Source of the DNA: Candidatus Gastranaerophilales bacterium | GTDB taxonomy: Bacteria > Cyanobacteriota > Vampirovibrionia > Gastranaerophilales > Gastranaerophilaceae | Length of the DNA: 64,000 bases | Assembly (NCBI GenBank): GCA_944326555.1 | Contig: CALVEK010000003.1 | Coordinates: 1 to 64,000 of the forward strand | Direction: 5' to 3' | Part shown: positions 47,904-56,969 of the stretch, piece by piece | How positions within the stretch are numbered: the first letter of the stretch is position 1 | How the letters are laid out: each line of letters begins with the position of its first letter | Program-made: the position numbers and the translations under genes | The notes under the pieces: generated by a model | Databases searched by the model: none | Told to the model about the DNA's origin: nothing | What the model saw: the letters and a program-made list of their open reading frames with translations, nothing else

Positions 47904-49748
47904 ATGAGCATCGGATTCGATAGTTCAAAAGTTAATATAAACCCATTTGGCGTAACAGAGACAAGCAGTAATGTTACAACTAACACTTCGTCTGTAGAAG
48001 TATACACAAATACACAGACAGCTGATAGCGTTGGTACTACTGTTGAAAAAGAAGAGAAAGAAGATAAAATAAACAGAAATTTTGATATAGATGAACTTGT
48101 AAAAAAATACAAGAATGACCCATTAAAAGTTCTGGAAGTTTTGGGAATTGATTATACAGATGAACAAATAGAAGAACTAAAATTAATAATTAATGATAAA
48201 AAATCTTTAAAATCATTCTTAGAAATTGTAAAACAAGACAATTTGAGTGCAAGTGATATCTTTGCAGGTATTAAAAAAGCCGCAACGCAAAAAACATCAG
48301 GTATATTTTCAAGAATCAAAAATGTTATAACAACTGCGATTGAAGAAGGCATTGAAGAAGCCTTTAACCTTGCTCAAAGTGAACAGGTATACAAAGCAGG
48401 TAAATTAGGTTCAAATATGAACGATATAAGAGAAGAAAGAGAAGACTTCTCCTCTGAGGGTGTTGCAAATATTGCCCAAACAATTGTTGATACTCCGGAA
48501 ATAAAAGAAAATACAATGCACTTTGTTACAAAAAACGAAAATGACGGTAAAAAACTCTATACAGAAGAAGATGTAACAAAAGCTACAGAGATTATGGCGC
48601 AAAATCCGCAAGATGCAAACCTATTTACAGCTAACGCAGTAGAATTAGAATCAATAAAAGACAACAAAAATAATATCAAATATAAAGGTTCAACCATTAT
48701 CAACGTAGATGAAAAAATGGTTCAAAACAAAGACCTACAATCAACTATGCTAAATACGGCAAAGAAAAAAGATATGACAGACAACTATTTAGTCGGAATA
48801 ACAGACAATTTAGTTGAAAATCCCAATATGAAAAAAGCATTGGATGAATTTCTTAATATGAAAGACGATAAAGGTAACGACAGGTTTAGTGCCTCAAATA
48901 TCTTGAATCAAACGGATTACATGGCTGACAAAGATATTGATATCATCAACGATTACTTGATAAACACAAAAGAATTAGCAATACACGACAAGTTATCAGG
49001 AGACAACATTGTATCAATTTCAGGTAATATAACTGACAAACCTGAAATAAAAAATGAAGTATTGACTCTTATTGAAACACAATCTGTAAACGGAAATGAA
49101 GTTGAAAAATATGCAGAAAGTGCATTAGTAAACAATAATAATGAACAAACTCAAAAAGAATATACAAAAAGCAATACAATAAGCACACAGACAACTACAA
49201 ATCCTATAATAAATAATAAGAGCATAACAAACAATGCAGAGATAAAATCAGCAACAGAGCCCGAAGAAAAGATTTTTGCAACAACAACTACAATAAACGG
49301 CAAAATATATGACAGGAATCTTGTACAAAATGCACTTTACAGAAAGTTTGGAACAAGCGCCGAAGGAATCCTACAAAACTTAGAAAAAGATCCAAGATTT
49401 ATTGAAACAATAAAAAAATACGGAAATCAAAAAGTAATTCTTGATTCAATAATCAACCAACCGGGTCTCGTTGAAAAATTAATGAGATCACTTAGAAGTA
49501 TAAGTACAGATGAATTAGCAAATATGTTACCACTCTGCACAAACTCAACAATGACAGAAACGCTTATAAAACTAACTAGTAAATACGGTGCGACAAAAGC
49601 AGTATCAATGCTTACGGAAGCTAAAAACAATAATACAATTGACCAAATACTAGCAATACTGGATAACGGCACAATGGATACTTCAACTAAGAAAACAAAA
49701 ATAGAAAATATAAATAGCAGACAAAATAAAGCTAGCATATTTGCATAA
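47904..49748 (+). CDS. Asn/Thr/Lys-rich protein of unknown function with three internal repeats
   Basis: 614 residues. There is no signal peptide or membrane helix. Three divergent repeats start near residues 196, 306 and 378 with a P-E-I-K / P-N-M-K core: TPEIKENTMHFVTKNEND, NPNMKKALDEFLNMKDD and KPEIKNEVLTLIETQSV, each followed by a second helix ending in an alanine-rich turn. The repeats recall HEAT-like helical pairs. A region at ~420-460 is Asn/Thr-rich and probably disordered, and the C-terminal ~150 residues are again helical. No known family. Leader element shared with 30063 suggests common regulation. Confidence 0.75.
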   Translation: MSIGFDSSKVNINPFGVTETSSNVTTNTSSVEVYTNTQTADSVGTTVEKEEKEDKINRNFDIDELVKKYKNDPLKVLEVLGIDYTDEQIEELKLIINDKKSLKSFLEIVKQDNLSASDIFAGIKKAATQKTSGIFSRIKNVITTAIEEGIEEAFNLAQSEQVYKAGKLGSNMNDIREEREDFSSEGVANIAQTIVDTPEIKENTMHFVTKNENDGKKLYTEEDVTKATEIMAQNPQDANLFTANAVELESIKDNKNNIKYKGSTIINVDEKMVQNKDLQSTMLNTAKKKDMTDNYLVGITDNLVENPNMKKALDEFLNMKDDKGNDRFSASNILNQTDYMADKDIDIINDYLINTKELAIHDKLSGDNIVSISGNITDKPEIKNEVLTLIETQSVNGNEVEKYAESALVNNNNEQTQKEYTKSNTISTQTTTNPIINNKSITNNAEIKSATEPEEKIFATTTTINGKIYDRNLVQNALYRKFGTSAEGILQNLEKDPRFIETIKKYGNQKVILDSIINQPGLVEKLMRSLRSISTDELANMLPLCTNSTMTETLIKLTSKYGATKAVSMLTEAKNNNTIDQILAILDNGTMDTSTKKTKIENINSRQNKASIFA

Positions 49749-49775
49749 AAAAAGCTCCCAAAGGAGCTTTTTTAA
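49749..49775. terminator. Bidirectional terminator between the 47904 gene and the tRNA
   Basis: AAAAAGCTCC pairs with GGAGCTTTTT over a four-base loop. T residues follow on the + side and A residues precede, so it can also end the tRNA transcript on the - strand. Confidence 0.88.
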
Positions 49776-49777
49776 AT

Positions 49778-49849
<72 letters not shown>

Positions 49850-49903
49850 GTGACGACTTTACTAAAATACCATCAACAAAATGCATGGTCAAGCAAAAGT
49901 TTA

Positions 49904-50665
49904 TTATACTTCTGATTGATCTTTTTCAGGCAACAGTTCATTAATAGACTTGTACATGCAATATTTTTCTTGAACATTAACTGCAGCTTGCTTTACTTCT
50001 TTGTTGAATCGTAATAAAGCAGATATTGCAATCACAGGAGCTGCAACACAAGCTATTGTCTTAACTGCAGCATTATGATACGGATGTTTTGCCAGAAAAT
50101 TATCTGCAGGTTTAATCAACCTTTTATTCACAAAAGAGTCATTTAATACATTTTTCAAAGGTTCTTTTACTCGATTATCAAATGCTTTTAGCATGTTAGG
50201 AAACTTATTGTTCAACTTAGTCTTTGCAGAAAGCAGAGATTCAGTAAACAAAGAAACAGCACCAAACATAGCAGTCAAATCCAAAGCAAAAGATGCAACT
50301 CTATGTTTTTTATCAAAACTATCAAGTTTAGGTGTAACTGCATTTATCATTCTTTTAACACCAACAACTGCAGTTGCCGCTGAAAGCACTATACCCCAAC
50401 GGCCCAATGTACTTGCAGATTTAGCCAATTTAGAAGACAACTGACCGTTATGAGCAACACCTGACATAACAACATCAGCTAGTGGCATGCCAATTAAAAC
50501 AGCTTTAGATACATTTTTTGAAACTTTTGAAACTCTATCTCTAGGCTCTTGTGCCGCAATTTCGTACAACAAATCATCATCTAATCTGCTTACTTCAAAA
50601 GGCTTAAAACTTTGATTTTTATAACCACCAAAGCTATACTGCGCACTCACTTTTGGAACTGTCAT
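49904..50665 (-). CDS. Protein of unknown function with hydrophobic core segments
   Basis: 253 residues. The N-terminal ~50 residues are polar (QYSFGGYKNQSFKPFEVSRL). Hydrophobic segments occur at ~52-68 (KAVLIGMPLADVVMSG), ~85-105 (LGRWGIVLSAATAVVGV) and ~210-225 (TIACVAAPVIAISALL). The C-terminus carries charged helices. Similar in style to the 45967 protein (polar N-terminus, several Ala/Val-rich helices), but I can show no homology. Likely membrane-bound. It diverges from mtaB and lies just upstream (on its own strand) of the tRNA. Confidence 0.65.
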   Translation of the reverse strand: MTVPKVSAQYSFGGYKNQSFKPFEVSRLDDDLLYEIAAQEPRDRVSKVSKNVSKAVLIGMPLADVVMSGVAHNGQLSSKLAKSASTLGRWGIVLSAATAVVGVKRMINAVTPKLDSFDKKHRVASFALDLTAMFGAVSLFTESLLSAKTKLNNKFPNMLKAFDNRVKEPLKNVLNDSFVNKRLIKPADNFLAKHPYHNAAVKTIACVAAPVIAISALLRFNKEVKQAAVNVQEKYCMYKSINELLPEKDQSEV

Positions 50666-50761
50666 CTTAAAATACCTGCTTAAATTTAGGACTAGGACAT
50701 AATTATACTACACAAATAAGATTTTGTTTATAATTTAATTTTGTGTTAAATAATATTTACC

Positions 50762-52060
50762 ATGCAAAAATTCATAATAAAAACACACGGCTGCAAAGCA
50801 AATCAACTGGAATCATCTGTTATAAGAGATAAGCTCACCAAAAACGGTTTTTCTGAAGCAGAGAACATAGAAGATGCTGACCTATTTATACTTAATTCTT
50901 GTTCCGTAACAGAAAATGCAGATAATGAAGCTCTTCGCATGCTGAGAAACATAAAAGCAAAAAATAAAAATATAACGACAATACTAACAGGCTGCTCCGC
51001 TCAATTAAATGTAGAAAAGCTAAAAGACAACGAGTACGTGGATTTAATTGTTGGTAATGATGACAAATTTCAATTAGCTGACCTAATAAAAAAAAGAGAA
51101 AATAAAGTTACAGATATATTTTCGATAGATAAATTTAATAATCAACCTGTATACGAATACAAAAAGACAAGAGGATACCTAAAAATACAAGACGGATGCA
51201 ATAATGCATGCAGTTACTGTACCATCAGATTAGCAAGAGGCAAAAGCAGAAGCAACTCTATAGAAAATATTATTGAACAAGTTAATATATATGTAAAAGC
51301 AAACATTAAAGAAATAGTTTTAACAGGCATACACATAGGTCAATGGGGAGAAGACTTCACTCCAGCTCAAAGCCTGATCGATTTACTGAAAGAAATTGAA
51401 AAAACTGATATTGTCAGGTACAGACTTGGTTCGCTTAATCCTTTAGAAATAACAGATGAGCTACTTGATTTCTTATCAAAATCAGATAAATTCTGTCCTC
51501 ACTTTCATTTATCAATTCAATCACTAACTGATAAAACACTGCAAGCGATGAACAGAAAATATACCGCAAAAAATTGTCTTGATGTAGCAGAAAAAATTGA
51601 CAAAATGTTTAATTTGCCGTTCATAGGAAGTGATATTATAGTTGGTTTTCCTGGAGAAACACTTGAAGATTACAATAAAACTATAGAAAATGTTATAAAA
51701 TCAAAATTATCCAATATTCATGTATTTCCATATTCAATAAGATTAAATACGCCTGCAGCAAAGATGTCAAACCAAATTTCGGAACAAGAAAAAAAGCAAC
51801 GTGCCGAAAAATTACACAAAATTGCTAATGAAAAATTCATGAATTTTATTGAAAAAAATATTGGAACAACGGCGAAGGTTCTAATTGAAAAAAGACCGGA
51901 TAAACATACAAGAAAATTAAAAGGTGTAACAGAAAACTACCTTAACATACATATTGACAGTGAGGATAAAGCATTTCTGAACACTATTCAACAAGTTAAA
52001 ATAAGATCAATAGATAAAAATAATCAGATTAAAGGTATTATCCAAACTGTTAAAATGTAG
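50762..52060 (+). CDS. mtaB: tRNA t6A37 methylthiotransferase MtaB
   Basis: 432 residues. The N-terminal UPF0004 domain supplies three cysteines (THGCKANQLES, LNSCSVTENADNEALR, LTGCSAQL). The radical SAM cluster is GCNNACSYCTIRLARG (C-x3-C-x2-C). VLTGIHIGQWG and SDIIVGFPGET follow, with a C-terminal TRAM-like domain. HGCKANQ and SVTENAD distinguish MtaB from MiaB and RimO. It adds a methylthio group to t6A at position 37 of ANN-decoding tRNAs. Confidence 0.93.
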   Translation: MQKFIIKTHGCKANQLESSVIRDKLTKNGFSEAENIEDADLFILNSCSVTENADNEALRMLRNIKAKNKNITTILTGCSAQLNVEKLKDNEYVDLIVGNDDKFQLADLIKKRENKVTDIFSIDKFNNQPVYEYKKTRGYLKIQDGCNNACSYCTIRLARGKSRSNSIENIIEQVNIYVKANIKEIVLTGIHIGQWGEDFTPAQSLIDLLKEIEKTDIVRYRLGSLNPLEITDELLDFLSKSDKFCPHFHLSIQSLTDKTLQAMNRKYTAKNCLDVAEKIDKMFNLPFIGSDIIVGFPGETLEDYNKTIENVIKSKLSNIHVFPYSIRLNTPAAKMSNQISEQEKKQRAEKLHKIANEKFMNFIEKNIGTTAKVLIEKRPDKHTRKLKGVTENYLNIHIDSEDKAFLNTIQQVKIRSIDKNNQIKGIIQTVKM

Positions 52061-52092
52061 CCTTTAAGGTTAAAAAATAATATAATACGAAA

Positions 52093-52923
52093 ATGAAGTT
52101 AAAAGTTTTAGTAATACAAAATAGTGCAATTATAGGCAATAAAGATGCAACAATCTCTAATGCAGAAAGATTGCTTGACAAGTATAAAGACAGAAAACCT
52201 GACTTAATAATTTTTCCGGAGGTTTGGTCTGTAGGTTGGTACTGCAAAAATTTCAAAAAGGAAGCAGAAACGCTGAAAAATTCAAAAACTATTGAATTTT
52301 TAAAGGAATGTGCAATAAATCACAACTGCATAATAATTGGTGGGTCATTTATAAGAAAAGTTAATAATGAATACAAAAATTCCTGTCCGATAATAAACAG
52401 AAAAGGTGAACTTAGTACGATATATGACAAAATGCACCTTTTTTCTCACACAGGCTCGGAAGAAAACAAATATGTAACAACCGGTGAAGAATTAAAGCTG
52501 ATAGATATAGGTATCACAAAGATAGGAATATCTGTTTGCTACGACATCAGATTCCCTGAAATATACAGAGCATATTCAAAAGCAGGAGCTGAAGTCCTAA
52601 TTAATGTTGCAGCATGGTCAAATAAAAAACTTGAACATTGGGAAATTATGCATAAAGCAAGAGCAATAGAAAACCAATGTTTTATGATAGCTGCCGACCA
52701 AACAGGAAAGATAACAGAAGATGAATACAATCTTGGACACTCAATGGTAATAAATCCTTGGGGAGAAGTTATAAATTCACTCAAACAAGAGGAAGATTGT
52801 CTATATACAGAAATTGAAATCGATGAAGTAAAAAAACTTAGAAAATCATTCCCTCTAATTTCGGATAGAAGAGATTATGGTATTGAATACTTTAAATGCA
52901 AGGAGATAAAGATAAATGAATAG
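52093..52923 (+). CDS. Nitrilase-superfamily carbon-nitrogen hydrolase (omega-amidase-like)
   Basis: 276 residues. The catalytic triad is visible: Glu in IIFPEVWSVGW, Lys in IYDKMHLFSH, Cys in GISVCYDIRFPE, with a second Glu in EHWEIMHKARAIENQ. NPWGEVI near the C-terminus is typical of the family. The relatives include omega-amidase and YafV, which hydrolyse alpha-ketoglutaramate and similar amides. Position between mtaB and dacB gives no substrate clue. It overlaps dacB by 8 bases. Confidence 0.88.
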   Translation: MKLKVLVIQNSAIIGNKDATISNAERLLDKYKDRKPDLIIFPEVWSVGWYCKNFKKEAETLKNSKTIEFLKECAINHNCIIIGGSFIRKVNNEYKNSCPIINRKGELSTIYDKMHLFSHTGSEENKYVTTGEELKLIDIGITKIGISVCYDIRFPEIYRAYSKAGAEVLINVAAWSNKKLEHWEIMHKARAIENQCFMIAADQTGKITEDEYNLGHSMVINPWGEVINSLKQEEDCLYTEIEIDEVKKLRKSFPLISDRRDYGIEYFKCKEIKINE

Positions 52924-54274
52924 AATAAAAAAAATTACTGTTGCCATGTTTCTTTTAATAACAGGCATGTTTTTAAGCAATGCTGCTCAAGCATCAAGTA
53001 TTGATAATCTTATTCAAAAATCAGATTTAAACAAGACTTCAACTATAGCCGTATCAGTAAAAAATGCACAAAGCGGAAAAACTGTGTACGAATACAATGA
53101 ACACAAACTAATGAATCCCGCATCCGTACAAAAAATCTTTACAATGAAAACAGCTTACAATGAACTTGGAGCAGATTATACATTTAAAACCACAGCATTT
53201 ATTGATAAAAAAGGAAATTTATACATAAAACTCGGAGCAGACCCAACTTTAACAAAGGACAAATTGATTACACTTTTAAAAGAAGTAAAACAAAAACACA
53301 AAAAAGCAATCAATGACATAGTTGTTGATGGCTCAATCATCGACAATACCCAATGGGGTACAGGCTGGATGTGGGATGACGAAACAAATCCTCTCTTACC
53401 AAAATATTCACCTTACTCAATTAATCAAAACAAAATTGACATAGTGATAACACCAGGTAAAAATGGTTTATCTCCGGAAATAAAAAACAAAAGTTCTTAT
53501 GCAATAAACATAATCAATCTTACAAAAAATGGTGATTCAAATGAAATTGTATTTGAAAGAACACCTTGGATAAGTTCTGACACAACAAAAATAACAGGTA
53601 CAGTTAAATCACAGATAAATATAAAATTACCTGTAAGCAATGTTCAAAGATATTTCATGAATGAACTAAATTCAGCTCTTGCATCAGCAGGAATAAAGCC
53701 AACAGGTATAATAAAAACAGCGCCTGTTATCAAAGATACGACAAAGATTGCAGAAATCTCGAGTATCCCTCTTGAAGACATAATTGCAGACACTTTAAAA
53801 AACAGCAATAACTTTTACTCAGAAATGATATTTAAAACAGCAGCAAGTCATAGCACAAAAAGTCAAGGTACTACAGATAAAGCTATAGATCTTTTTAAAC
53901 AATACTACTCTGATATAAAAAGTGATAATTACATCATTGCAGATGCATGCGGAATATCAAGAAACAATCTTATTACTGCTGACTGGATAACAAACGGACT
54001 CAATAAAATATATAAAGAAAACGATTTTGAAAGATTTGTAACACTTTTACCCAAGCCAATGGAAGGTACTCTAAGAGACAGGCTCTTAGACATAAGTCTC
54101 AAACTTAGAGCCAAAACTGGTACAGCCAGTGGAATAAGTTCTATAGCAGGATATATAGACACAAAATCTGGTAAAAAATATACATTCGCAATATTGATTC
54201 AAAATCACACTCAAAAAACAGTTGACATAAAAAAATTCGAAGACGAAATTATAAGAGAGATATATAAATTGTAA
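52916..54274 (+). CDS. dacB: D-alanyl-D-alanine carboxypeptidase/endopeptidase (PBP4, class C)
   Basis: 452 residues. Signal peptide 1-26 (VAMFLLITGMFLSNAAQA). The S-x-x-K motif is NPASVQKIFT near residue 68, S-x-N is ACGISRNNLI, and K-T-G is LRAKTGTASG. YIKLGADPTLT marks the beginning of the inserted domain typical of PBP4. It trims or cuts peptidoglycan peptides in the periplasm, consistent with a Gram-negative-type wall. Length is normal. Confidence 0.93.
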   Translation: MNRIKKITVAMFLLITGMFLSNAAQASSIDNLIQKSDLNKTSTIAVSVKNAQSGKTVYEYNEHKLMNPASVQKIFTMKTAYNELGADYTFKTTAFIDKKGNLYIKLGADPTLTKDKLITLLKEVKQKHKKAINDIVVDGSIIDNTQWGTGWMWDDETNPLLPKYSPYSINQNKIDIVITPGKNGLSPEIKNKSSYAINIINLTKNGDSNEIVFERTPWISSDTTKITGTVKSQINIKLPVSNVQRYFMNELNSALASAGIKPTGIIKTAPVIKDTTKIAEISSIPLEDIIADTLKNSNNFYSEMIFKTAASHSTKSQGTTDKAIDLFKQYYSDIKSDNYIIADACGISRNNLITADWITNGLNKIYKENDFERFVTLLPKPMEGTLRDRLLDISLKLRAKTGTASGISSIAGYIDTKSGKKYTFAILIQNHTQKTVDIKKFEDEIIREIYKL

Positions 54275-54341
54275 GAATCTTAAAACATTTTAGACTATTT
54301 ATACTAGGTAATCTAAAAAAATATATTATATAATTAGAAAG

Positions 54342-54369
54342 TTGACAAAAGTTGTTTTACTATTAAATA
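54342..54369 (+). promoter_or_regulatory. Sigma-70-type promoter of the TPR-fliW-csrA group
   Basis: A perfect TTGACA (54342-54347) and TAAATA (54364-54369) are spaced by 16 bases, about 29 bases before the ATG of the TPR gene, with AAAGGA in between as ribosome site. Confidence 0.55.
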
Positions 54370-54397
54370 TTAATTAAATTGCAAAGGATATAGAAGT

Positions 54398-55150
54398 ATG
54401 AATTTGAAAAAGTTAGTTTTAGGTATTACGTTAATTTGTTTTATTGGATGCTATCAAGCAGCTATTGCACAAAATGTTCCGGATTCAACAGTCAGGTCAA
54501 TCATTTCTCTTTATAAAGCTCAAAATTATACCGGATGCATGCAATCAGCAGAAAAAGCACTTAAAATAAACCCTTCTAACGCATACATACAATATTATTT
54601 GGGAATGTCTTATATGCAACTTGGAATGACAGAAAAAGCTACAGATGCATTTAACAAAGTAATCACCCTTAATACCAATAAAACACTTACAAAATATGCA
54701 CAGAAGGGTGTTGCATGCATAAAATCACCTGAAACTTGCGGACAAGATGATTCTAATCAAGATGAATTAGATTTGTTCATAAAATCAAATAAATTTTACG
54801 ATAAGTCGGTACAGACAGAAGTAAATAAAAAGAAACTTGACAGAATAAGAGAAAATATTAACGACGAATTGGGACCACAGAGAAAAAAATCAGAAATCCC
54901 ATCAAATGAAGAAATAGCAAATGCCGTTAAAACATTAGCTAAAGTTGGTTTTAATCCAATGACAGGAATAAATTATCAAAATCCTGAAATGATGCAGATG
55001 AATATGTTATTGGGCAATAATGACGGATATCAAAATAATGGAATGAATATGTTGCCGTTTTTATTGATGAGCCAAAATCAAAACGGATCGCAAAAAATGT
55101 CTCCAGAATTGATTCAATCAATGATGATGTCTCAGATGCAGATGTATTAA
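54398..55150 (+). CDS. Secreted TPR protein
   Basis: 250 residues. Signal peptide 1-25 (KLVLGITLICFIGCYQAAIA). The Cys in FIGCYQ is not in a good lipobox, so a plain cut near AIAQ is more likely. Two TPR units lie at ~32-100: IISLYKAQNYTGCMQSAEKALKINPS and AYIQYYLGMSYMQLGMTEKATDAF. The C-terminal half is polar and ends Met/Gln/Asn-rich (PEMMQMNMLLGNN). Periplasmic scaffold inferred. It precedes fliW by 44 bases. Confidence 0.75.
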   Translation: MNLKKLVLGITLICFIGCYQAAIAQNVPDSTVRSIISLYKAQNYTGCMQSAEKALKINPSNAYIQYYLGMSYMQLGMTEKATDAFNKVITLNTNKTLTKYAQKGVACIKSPETCGQDDSNQDELDLFIKSNKFYDKSVQTEVNKKKLDRIRENINDELGPQRKKSEIPSNEEIANAVKTLAKVGFNPMTGINYQNPEMMQMNMLLGNNDGYQNNGMNMLPFLLMSQNQNGSQKMSPELIQSMMMSQMQMY

Positions 55151-55194
55151 TAATAAACTAACACAAAAAATTATACAAACAGGGCTTGGGGAAA

Positions 55195-55626
55195 ATGATA
55201 ATAGATACAGAAAAATTTGGTCAAATAGAGATTAATGATGATCTAATATTTGATTTTGTTGAACCTGTAATTGGGTATGATAATTTAACTAAGTATGTAC
55301 TAGTTGAACATTCGGAAAATTCTTCATTCAAGTGGTTACAATCTATAGAAGATAAGAATCTGGCATTTCCGGTTACTTCACCCGCGTTTTTTGAAATTGA
55401 TTATCAATTTGAAATACCGACAGATAAAGCAGAAAAGATTTCATTAAATTCAGTAGAATCATTGATATCACTTAATATAGTCTCTATACCGTCAAATAAC
55501 CCGAGAAAGGCAACAATAAACTTGTTAGCTCCAATAATAATTAATGCGGCGAATAAACAGGGAATGCAAATTATACTTTCAAGCTCAAATTATCCTGTTA
55601 AATATCCTCTATTCAAGGATGAATAG
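55195..55626 (+). CDS. fliW: Flagellar assembly factor FliW
   Basis: 143 residues from ATG 55195 (the TTG at 55186 is in the ribosome site TTGGGGA). FGQIEINDDLIFDFVEPVIGY is the family start, FKWLQSIEDKNLAFPVTSP the central signature, and KATINLLAPIIINAANKQGMQI the C-terminal strand pair. FliW binds both flagellin and CsrA, releasing CsrA to repress flagellin translation when flagellin is consumed. The csrA gene follows directly, the classic pair. No flagellin gene is in the window. Confidence 0.93.
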   Translation: MIIDTEKFGQIEINDDLIFDFVEPVIGYDNLTKYVLVEHSENSSFKWLQSIEDKNLAFPVTSPAFFEIDYQFEIPTDKAEKISLNSVESLISLNIVSIPSNNPRKATINLLAPIIINAANKQGMQIILSSSNYPVKYPLFKDE

Positions 55627-55666
55627 TATAAAAATAGGATTAATAATTTAGGGATAGGAGATAAAC

Positions 55667-55948
55667 ATGCTTGTATTGGCAAGGAAAATAGGCGAAAAAA
55701 TAATACTTAACGACAATATAGAAGTTATAATTCTTGATGCAAATCAAAATACAGTCAGAATAGGTATAAATGCACCAAAGGATGTTGGTGTTTACAGGGA
55801 AGAATTATACAAAGAAATAAAAAGTGCAAATGCTGATAGTATAAATGCTTCTACCAATACAATGGCTGCATTGCATGAGTTGATAAAAGACAGAAAAAAC
55901 TCATTTTCAGAAAGCAGCTATGACTCTCTAACTAATAAGATAAAATAG
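55667..55948 (+). CDS. csrA: Carbon storage regulator CsrA with C-terminal extension
   Basis: 93 residues. MLVLARKIGEKIILNDNIEV and VRIGINAPKDVGVYREELY are canonical CsrA, including the RNA-binding N-terminal strand and the Arg in the VxREE segment. CsrA usually has 60-75 residues; here about 30 extra residues (NTMAALHELIKDRKNSFSES) follow. In FliW-containing bacteria the extension is part of the FliW contact. It blocks translation of target mRNAs with GGA sites. Confidence 0.95.
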   Translation: MLVLARKIGEKIILNDNIEVIILDANQNTVRIGINAPKDVGVYREELYKEIKSANADSINASTNTMAALHELIKDRKNSFSESSYDSLTNKIK

Positions 55949-55949
55949 T

Positions 55950-56639
55950 ATGCAAAAACAGGATTTAATGAGAGAGTTCTATATAAACAAGAACTTTAAA
56001 TATCTCAAAGAGTGTTTATATGGCACAAACGAAACAGAAGAAAAAGAATATCTTGCAAAAATATATATTGAAGAAAAAGATTATTTAAAAGCTGCATCAA
56101 TATATTCACAACTAAATTTTAGATACGAACTTGGCAGATGTACGCTTTTAAGTGGAAATCTCAAAGAAGCAAAAAAGATATGGTTAAGCATAAAAGAAGA
56201 TAATCCTGCAACACTATGGGGGAAGTCGTTAATTGAATTTATAGACTTATACGTAACTCGCATTCCGACGTTCTTTCAGATTAGAGCGTTTCTGGAAGTA
56301 GATTTAGATGCAATGTTAAATGCAAATCTAATAACATATTGTGAAAATATTGTGAACGGTGCTCACCTTTTTGCGCAGAATAACCAAGAAAGCTACAAAT
56401 TTATAGGAAGAGTATTTGTTAACAATGAATACTTTGATTTAGCCGAACTGTTCCTACAAAAAGCGAAAGATATTTGTTATGTTGACCCAGAAGTCCATTT
56501 TATGCTCGCTAAATGCCATATGCATAATGGAGATAAAGAAAGAGCAATATCCTCATTAAAAACGAGTTTAGAAAAAGGCTATGGCTACTATCCCGCCAAA
56601 AAGATGCTAAAAAAACTCATGGAAGATAAACATGTTTAG
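55950..56639 (+). CDS. TPR-like protein downstream of csrA
   Basis: 229 residues. It starts one base after the csrA stop. TPR-like helix pairs: YLAKIYIEEKDYLKAASIYSQL, ELGRCTLLSGNLKEAKKIW, FIGRVFVNNEYFDLAELFLQKA and HFMLAKCHMHNGDKERAISSLK. No signal peptide, so cytoplasmic. Its tight coupling to fliW-csrA suggests a part in flagellar or motility assembly or its control, but no motif proves it. Confidence 0.7.
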   Translation: MQKQDLMREFYINKNFKYLKECLYGTNETEEKEYLAKIYIEEKDYLKAASIYSQLNFRYELGRCTLLSGNLKEAKKIWLSIKEDNPATLWGKSLIEFIDLYVTRIPTFFQIRAFLEVDLDAMLNANLITYCENIVNGAHLFAQNNQESYKFIGRVFVNNEYFDLAELFLQKAKDICYVDPEVHFMLAKCHMHNGDKERAISSLKTSLEKGYGYYPAKKMLKKLMEDKHV

Positions 56640-56969
56640 GAGAAACATAGCTTATAAAAGTTAACACAATAGATGTAGTTAATTGCCAAAACGCTAATCA
56701 CAAGAGTGGTAAATATTAGCAATGAGAAAACAGTTTACGAACGAAAGAGTAAAAAAACAGTAACCACTCCCAACAGAGTAAAACAATCCAATGAGTCGTT
56801 TTATGAGAGATAAAGTAAGTTTTCTAGAGTATACGAATCCAAATTAGTCAAATTGTTGTTAAAAAAAAATAATAAGTTGAAACATACGTATGTTATGAGG
56901 TAAAATAATGCATAGGGTGAGGTGTTATAATTAACACAAGCCTTTAAAATATACGGACAGGAGTTAATA
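56640..56969. other. 330-base intergenic region upstream of clpC
   Basis: No ORF with ribosome site was found. GAGTGGT (56704-56710) and ACCACTC (56762-56768) form an inverted repeat with a 51-base spacer, A/G-rich between the arms, which could belong to a small RNA or be chance. The right third holds the clpC promoter and a 10-base palindrome (CATACGTATG, 56883-56892) between -35 and -10. Confidence 0.5.
56877..56906 (+). promoter_or_regulatory. clpC promoter with palindromic operator candidate
   Basis: TTGAAA (56877-56882) and TAAAAT (56901-56906), spacing 18. The palindrome CATACGTATG lies in the spacer, where a repressor would block polymerase. It is not a CIRCE or a CtsR tandem heptad. 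Confidence 0.5.

Noticed and set aside
49904-50665. Homology between the 253-residue and 588-residue proteins
   Set aside because: They are alike in style (polar N-terminus, Ala/Val-rich helices), but I could align no convincing common block.
56847-56853. CtsR site (AGTCAAA) upstream of clpC
   Set aside because: Only one heptad is present; CtsR needs a tandem repeat.
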